From positions 1 to 32,124 of IMG/VR virus record IMGVR_UViG_3300030406_001976: a DNA stretch of 32,124 bases; one strand, written 5' to 3'. Each line of letters begins with the position of its first letter. Position 1 is the first letter of the stretch. Shown here piece by piece: positions 28,463 to 32,124 of the stretch. A program made the position numbers and the translations under genes. The notes beneath the pieces were generated by a model that did no database searches, was not told the origin of the DNA, and saw only the letters and a list, made by a program, of their open reading frames with translations. The stretch comes from a virus.

Positions 28463-29473
28463 ATGACTTTTAAACTATCAACAAAACTTGTAAATCACTT
28501 AGAGCAAGAAATTTATGAAAAACTTACATCTGCTGTTGAGCTAAGAGCAGCAGAATGGAATGGCGACTGGGCAGCCAGAGAGCAAAGAGGTGAAAAATAC
28601 CACTTCTATATGGTCACTAAATGGGTCAGAGGTGAGAGAAAAGAAGTTGAGAAAAAGATCAACTGGCACAAGCACGTTGGTGGATTACTTAACATCGAGT
28701 TCTTCCAGACTGAACCAGAGCATGAGTGGGATACACCATACACTGATTACTACAGACCAAAGAGCTGCACAGTAAATTATGAAGCTTGCAAAGAAAATGC
28801 AAAAGCTCAAACAAGGCACAGTGTTGGCCTTTTAGAGAGCAGAATTAATGGCCACCTTGCAGTAACTGACAAGATTACTGACATCAATCTTGCACTTGGT
28901 AATGGTTATTTTATCGAAGGCTTTGTAATTGGTACTACTGACAAAGGTGAAGAGTTCAAAATTTACACTAAAATGATTTGGAACTACCGCTACGGAGCTA
29001 ATTCAGCTAATGGCTACCTCACACAATATGTACAGTTCAGAAGTGATAGAAGAGGAGCTAGACAAGAAGGCAAAACAGTTCTTCAAAGACTTACTGAAGA
29101 AGAAAAGCAAGCTAAGGCAGATGCTAAGCAAGCTGAGTTGGTTGCTAAGAATGAGGCTAAGTGGGCTAAATTTGCTGTTCTTCCAGACCAGATCGACAAA
29201 TGGGCTGACAAGCAAATCAAAAAGCATGAGAAGATGCTTACTGAAGCTGGTATAAAAAAAGCAGAAGATAAATTTTTTAGTCATTACTACAATGCAGGCT
29301 ATGAGTTTGACGTTGAGAATCACAAAAAATGGGTTACTGAGGATTTAGAAATATTTAAGATGTACAAAGAAAGGGTACAAAAGTTCCTCAATAATGAGCC
29401 AGCAGTCAGAGAGGTATTTGGTCTTGAGTGCAACACTAGAAATGATTTCTTACGCGTTGTCAGAAACAGCTAA
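28463..29473 (+). CDS. 336-aa unknown early protein, own promoter and terminator
   Basis: 336 residues, not recognised. The N-terminal part (about 1-70) is helical with many charged residues, then a mixed region with Tyr/Trp/His/Asn (YHFYMVTKWVRGERKEVEKK, YTDYYRPKSCTVNYEACKEN), and GNGYFIEGFVIGTTDKGEEF. From about 200 to 245 a Lys/Glu/Ala helix (LTEEEKQAKADAKQAELVAK) is likely coiled coil. The end is helical and basic. Codons are unlike the neighbours: more C-ending AAC, ATC, TTC, TAC, so it may be highly expressed or acquired. The unit has its own promoter, palindrome and terminator. Perhaps a host take-over or abundant DNA-binding protein. Confidence 0.75.
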   Translation: MTFKLSTKLVNHLEQEIYEKLTSAVELRAAEWNGDWAAREQRGEKYHFYMVTKWVRGERKEVEKKINWHKHVGGLLNIEFFQTEPEHEWDTPYTDYYRPKSCTVNYEACKENAKAQTRHSVGLLESRINGHLAVTDKITDINLALGNGYFIEGFVIGTTDKGEEFKIYTKMIWNYRYGANSANGYLTQYVQFRSDRRGARQEGKTVLQRLTEEEKQAKADAKQAELVAKNEAKWAKFAVLPDQIDKWADKQIKKHEKMLTEAGIKKAEDKFFSHYYNAGYEFDVENHKKWVTEDLEIFKMYKERVQKFLNNEPAVREVFGLECNTRNDFLRVVRNS

Positions 29474-29482
29474 ACTTTTATG

Positions 29483-29510
29483 CCCCACCTTAACTGGTGG
29501 GGTCTTTATT
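29483..29510 (+). terminator. Rho-independent terminator of the 336-aa gene
   Basis: CCCCACC (29483-29489), loop TTAACT, GGTGGGG (29496-29502), then TCTTTATT. It starts nine bases after the stop codon. The stem is perfect and the GC content is far above the surroundings. Confidence 0.85.
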
Positions 29511-29531
29511 CACCTATCACCCCTTAAACAA

Positions 29532-29795
29532 ATGAATTTTAAAGATGAAGAAAAAGACGTATTGTTTTCAAGTCTTAATGCCATAATCAAAGATTATGAG
29601 GTCTGGAATCGTTTAGAGACTAACGACAAATATCATTTCTTAACTACTTATAAAAAATTAGCAGAGAACAATAATTCACAATTCAACATCAGGTATAAAT
29701 TACTTGATATTTTGAAAGAGTATGACGAAGAATATATCTGGACAGCAGTTTTTATAGTTAAGCCTGTTGTGGAAAGTCATATGGAGGCAAAATAA
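29532..29795 (+). CDS. 87-aa hypothetical protein
   Basis: 87 residues from ATG at 29532. The frame is open upstream through the terminator and the 336-aa gene, but that start would overlap by 80 bases and is rejected. The product is helical and acidic in its first part (MNFKDEEKDVLFSSLNAIIK), then YHFLTTYKKLAENNNSQFNI, and LKEYDEEYIWTAVFIVKPVV with a hydrophobic strand. No family recognised. It is followed by the 123-aa gene with a one-base overlap. Confidence 0.65.
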   Translation: MNFKDEEKDVLFSSLNAIIKDYEVWNRLETNDKYHFLTTYKKLAENNNSQFNIRYKLLDILKEYDEEYIWTAVFIVKPVVESHMEAK

Positions 29796-30166
29796 TGAAC
29801 AAAGATCAAAGATTAAAACTTGCTCAATCTTTAATTACTGAAGCTCTTATTTGTTCAGATAAAGACGACATTAAAGAAGCAAGATATTTAACTGAGCTTG
29901 CAGTTAAGTTGGAATTTAATAATGAAATAGAAGCAATTATTCAAGGTGACATTGAACTTTTTAAAACTACTTTTAAAAATATGTATTCAAAAGATCCTAA
30001 AGTAAGAATTGTTTCAAGAGTTATGCTAGGGATGCTTGTTGAGAACAAAGATTTTCAAAAGACATTTAGAAAAAAATTTATAACTACTGCTATTGAGCTT
30101 TTATATTTTGAGAGTCAACAAGAAACTGATGATGACTACCACCCATTTGATGATCCGTTACAGTGA
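29795..30166 (+). CDS. 123-aa helical hypothetical protein
   Basis: 123 residues, apparently all helical: QRLKLAQSLITEALICSDKD, IKEARYLTELAVKLEFNNEI, EAIIQGDIELFKTTFKNMYS, and a C-terminal acidic tail (ETDDDYHPFDDPLQ). The tail resembles the acidic ends of SSB-like or clamp-binding proteins only in composition. No family recognised. Start overlaps the preceding stop (TAATG). Confidence 0.65.
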   Translation: MNKDQRLKLAQSLITEALICSDKDDIKEARYLTELAVKLEFNNEIEAIIQGDIELFKTTFKNMYSKDPKVRIVSRVMLGMLVENKDFQKTFRKKFITTAIELLYFESQQETDDDYHPFDDPLQ

Positions 30167-30181
30167 TGTTATAAGTGTCTT

Positions 30182-30346
30182 ATGGACATTTCTGTGCGAC
30201 TTAGGGCTGAGGATTGTTTAAAACTTAAACAGTTTCTTAGTAAAAACCCATCTACTAAATCCCTTGGCCCTTTTCCAGAACATTTAGATTCAGGCACTAT
30301 AGCTAGAATCTGTTTTGGTTTAGAAAATGCACTTAACAAAATTTAG
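30182..30346 (+). CDS. 54-aa hypothetical protein
   Basis: ATG at 30182, TAG at 30344-30346. The product has MDISVRLRAEDCLKLKQFLS and a Leu/Phe-rich second half (FPEHLDSGTIARICFGLENA). It is 15 bases after the 123-aa gene in the same direction, and composition is protein-like. Its stop codon is part of the stem that closes the structured region at 30344-30481. No family recognised. Confidence 0.5.
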   Translation: MDISVRLRAEDCLKLKQFLSKNPSTKSLGPFPEHLDSGTIARICFGLENALNKI

Positions 30347-30481
30347 TCGGGCCACCTGATAGTAAGTTCTTAATGATGTTACTTACTTGAAAGCCATAAA
30401 ATACCTACGGTTATTCGTGGTTGATGAGCCATGTAGGAAAAGCAGGGCGGTGTTAGAAAAGGCCGAATCAACACCCGACTA
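30344..30481. ncRNA. Candidate structured RNA at a convergent junction
   Basis: 132 bases without a gene between two convergent stops, with GC of about 44%. TAGTCGGG (30344-30351) is the exact reverse complement of CCCGACTA (30474-30481), closing the region. Inside are AGTAAGT/ACTTACT, CCTAC/GTAGG (with a possible GGTT/AGCC extension) and GGTGTT/AACACC, which competes with the outer stem for two bases. A multi-helix junction results. The outer stem carries the stop codons of both flanking genes. No known RNA family recognised. A strand cannot be assigned. Contains TCGGGCCAC, shared with 24292-24300. Confidence 0.45.
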
Positions 30482-30679
30482 CTCATTTAAAAATTTAGAT
30501 GTTGTCATATTCTCTACACTTATTTCTGGTTGCTGAATTGTGTACCATCTATGACCGCAATCAAGACAACTTCTTCTTCTAAGTATTCTGTGATCATCAT
30601 CTACAACAGTGCTTATAATTTTTTGAAAGGTAAATATTTTACATTCTGGACAAGCCACAAATGAGATTCTCTTTTTCAT
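30479..30679 (-). CDS. 66-aa NrdR-like zinc ribbon protein
   Basis: 66 residues. Cys10-x2-Cys13 (CPEC) and Cys38-x2-Cys41 (CLDC), with DDHRILRRRSCLDCGHRWYT between and after, is the N-terminal zinc ribbon pattern of NrdR-like regulators. The ATP-cone of full NrdR is absent, so this is a stand-alone DNA- or RNA-binding zinc ribbon. It may regulate a phage promoter. It overlaps the RusA gene end by 41 bases and follows it in the same direction. Confidence 0.75.
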   Translation of the reverse strand: MKKRISFVACPECKIFTFQKIISTVVDDDHRILRRRSCLDCGHRWYTIQQPEISVENMTTSKFLNE

Positions 30680-31118
30680 TAATAGTTTTTATTTTTATTG
30701 TTGCTCCTATTTTAGAATTTATATCGCAATATTTCTTCACTGCAAATACTTTTACGACTTGACTGTCGTCAGCAAATGCTGATCCAGTAAGCCCATCAAG
30801 TAACCCTCGTAACAGTTTATCAATATCACCTTTTAATCTGTTTGTAACATAAGTCGGAGCATCTTGCTTTAATATATTTTTTGAGTCATAGTGAAGCTTC
30901 GGACGTTTAAAGTAAAACGTAACTTCTATTGAAACTGGTTCTTCAATAATCCCGTCAACACAACACAACTTCGCCATAACACCGACCTGATCCCGCCATG
31001 AATTTAAGCGTTTACAGGTGTCAATCATCATTGGTTGCCCCTTCTTGTTTTTGCCAACAAATTTTTTACTGCCCTGCGGTGCAGCTTCAATATCTTTGAT
31101 CGTTATTATATATTCCAT
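30639..31118 (-). CDS. rusA: RusA-like Holliday junction resolvase
   Basis: 159 residues. APQGSKKFVGKNKKGQPMM and a beta strand (VSIEVTFYFKRP) precede the catalytic part KGDIDKLLRGLLDGLTG with Asp98 and Asp100, and FADDSQVVKV with Asp117/118. This is the RusA active site pattern. The lysine that follows the second Asp by four residues in E. coli RusA is Arg104 here, as in some other phage members. The dimer cleaves four-way junctions made by recombination or replication before packaging. It starts three bases from the divergent gene. Confidence 0.85.
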   Translation of the reverse strand: MEYIITIKDIEAAPQGSKKFVGKNKKGQPMMIDTCKRLNSWRDQVGVMAKLCCVDGIIEEPVSIEVTFYFKRPKLHYDSKNILKQDAPTYVTNRLKGDIDKLLRGLLDGLTGSAFADDSQVVKVFAVKKYCDINSKIGATIKIKTINEKENLICGLSRM

Positions 31119-31121
31119 AAA

Positions 31122-31889
31122 ATGAGTTTTATTCCAGAAAATACACCATTTATAGCACTTCCGTCATCCCTAAAAGGAAAAATAACACCTTATCAACTTA
31201 TGGTCCTTTGGGTCCTTCAAAGTTATTATCCAAATATTTGGCCTAGCTATGCCACAATTGCCAAGGATGCAAATATGTCTAGATCAACAGTTATTAGGAC
31301 TGTTAACGAATTAGTTAAATTAGAGCTTTTGCAAAAGCAATACAGGATAGATGAACATAATCAAAAGACTAATTGTTATAGAGTTAATATTTGGAGTCAG
31401 TGCAAAGCATTGCCTGTTCCAGACCCATCATTTCAAGGAGGGTATCTTACAGGAACTGGGGTAGTGTCAGAGAGAAACGGGGGTAGTATCACAGAGACAC
31501 TAAGGCAGTGTCAGAAAAATACTGGGGGGGTGTCAGAAATACACCCTAAGAAAAACAATATAACTAAAACAAATAACTATAAAAATAAAAGCTTTGAACC
31601 TTTTTGGAAAATATATTTAGAAATACCAAAAGACATGAGAACTATATCTCTGTCTAAAAAGCTTGCATATAACGAATTTATGAAATTAGATACAAAGACA
31701 AGGGATAAACTCAAGAGCTGCCTTGAAGCCGATATAAGGGCCAGAAGAAAGTCACTTAAGGCTGATAAGTTCACCCCTTTATTTCCTGATGCACATCGCT
31801 GGATAAGAAATGGACAATATGAACAATATTTATTGACAGCTACAAAAAAAGCACCTACATTTAGAAAACCCCAAAACACCCCTTTTTAA
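31122..31889 (+). CDS. Winged-helix replication initiation-type protein (HTH_36)
   Basis: 255 residues from ATG 31122. The frame is open further upstream, but that part lies in RusA on the other strand. SSLKGKITPYQLMVLWVLQS, then WPSYATIAKDANMSRSTVIR and TVNELVKLELLQKQYRID is the HTH_36 winged helix of phage and plasmid replication proteins. A linker with Gly/Thr/Ser follows (about 100-135), then a C-terminal helical part (FEPFWKIYLEIPKDMRTISL ... WIRNGQYEQYL), seen in replisome-organiser type proteins. Likely it binds the phage origin and loads the host helicase. Confidence 0.75.
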   Translation: MSFIPENTPFIALPSSLKGKITPYQLMVLWVLQSYYPNIWPSYATIAKDANMSRSTVIRTVNELVKLELLQKQYRIDEHNQKTNCYRVNIWSQCKALPVPDPSFQGGYLTGTGVVSERNGGSITETLRQCQKNTGGVSEIHPKKNNITKTNNYKNKSFEPFWKIYLEIPKDMRTISLSKKLAYNEFMKLDTKTRDKLKSCLEADIRARRKSLKADKFTPLFPDAHRWIRNGQYEQYLLTATKKAPTFRKPQNTPF

Positions 31890-31895
31890 CACCAA

Positions 31896-32124
31896 TGGAT
31901 CTAGAAATTTCTGAACTTTCAGAGGTTTGTTCTGTATTAAGAACTTATATCTCACAAGCGAAAAGTGTAAATAAAAAAGATAGGCTCAAAATTGCAGTAA
32001 AAAAACTTGAGACTGAATTATCTTTTAAAGAATCTCAAATGACTTATGAATACATAAGTCGTGTATCTTTTAGAGTAAACAAGAATTTGTGTCCAACTTG
32101 TTATCAAGTAAAATCAACAAGCAC
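31896..32124 (+). CDS. Truncated gene, protein with CPTC zinc-finger half
   Basis: ATG at 31896, frame open to the window end (76 codons). The first 60 residues are helical and charged (VSVRTY-like start, KKDRLKIAVKKLETELSFKE). Cys66-x2-Cys69 (LCPTCY) is near the cut and suggests a zinc finger completed outside the window. It could be a helicase loader or another replication partner, as it follows the replication protein by six bases. Unknown otherwise. Confidence 0.6.

Noticed and set aside
28438-28473. 11-codon leader ORF before the 336-aa gene
   Set aside because: Too short and overlaps the main start in another frame; no supporting signal, though a leader peptide is not excluded.
29394-29531. 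Longer start for the 87-aa gene
   Set aside because: It overlaps the 336-aa gene by 80 bases and would translate through the terminator hairpin.
30356-30394. Hammerhead-like core CTGATAG ... GAAA
   Set aside because: The core differs from CUGANGA, and no stem III with a cleavage triplet is seen; not called a ribozyme.
30421-30481. tRNA-like T-arm in the structured spacer
   Set aside because: No TTCRANY loop, acceptor or anticodon stem could be found; no tRNA seen in the window.
31035-31121. Longer N-terminus of the replication protein
   Set aside because: Antisense to RusA; the family domain begins with MSFIPENTPF at 31122.
1-32124. CRISPR arrays, insertion sequences, integrase and attachment sites
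   Set aside because: No regular short repeats with spacers, no transposase or integrase frames and no flanking direct repeats were seen.

Overview
The window is 32 kb of an AT-rich, densely packed tailed-phage genome with a lambda-like siphovirus tail module. It is cut at both ends: only the last codons of an upstream gene, possibly the portal, are present, and a gene runs off the right edge. Several families that I associate with marine cyanobacterial viruses (DUF5824-like, DUF6321-like, the 66/86-aa pair beside the fibres, a tiny phage-borne outer-membrane barrel, the membrane/secreted cassette at 22.1-23.8 kb) suggest a phage of marine picocyanobacteria. This is inference from remembered families, not from a search. 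I see no integrase, terminase, DNA polymerase, tRNA, CRISPR array or recognisable endolysin.

Layout. (1) 1-5 kb, +: small basic proteins, scaffold-like protein, major capsid protein, decoration-like protein, and head-completion, neck and tail-terminator genes, mostly in ATGA/TAATG-coupled chains. (2) 5.2-15 kb, +: tail tube, tail-assembly chaperone with a probable -1 frameshift product, tape measure, then the lambda M-L-K-I-J tail-tip series. (3) 15-21.4 kb, +: three fibre-type proteins and five small accessory genes. (4) 21.4-23.8 kb, mixed strands: a coiled-coil protein, an outer-membrane barrel, and a membrane/secreted cassette of unknown role. (5) 23.9-24.2 kb, +: a small NblA-like helical protein. 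(6) 28.3 to 24.4 kb, -: an early operon from a near-consensus sigma70 promoter, with small unknown genes, then RecE-type exonuclease, Sak3-like annealing protein, small HTH protein and SSB. (7) 28.4-30.35 kb, +: a 336-aa unknown gene with its own promoter, palindromic operator candidate and terminator, then three small unknown genes. (8) 31.1 to 30.5 kb, -: RusA resolvase and an NrdR-like zinc ribbon. (9) 31.1-32.1 kb, +: a winged-helix replication-type protein and a truncated zinc-binding protein.

How it works together: blocks 1-3 build head, tail and receptor-binding tip. Blocks 6 and 8 form a recombination set (resection, annealing, ssDNA cover, junction resolution). The most unusual signals are two GC-richer, foldable intergenic stretches, each at a convergent gene junction and sharing a 9-nt motif; three consecutive palindromes in one divergent promoter region; strong hairpins inside the early operon; the insulated, codon-biased 336-aa gene; a loop-domain module reused across four consecutive tail-tip genes; and the membrane/secreted cassette.
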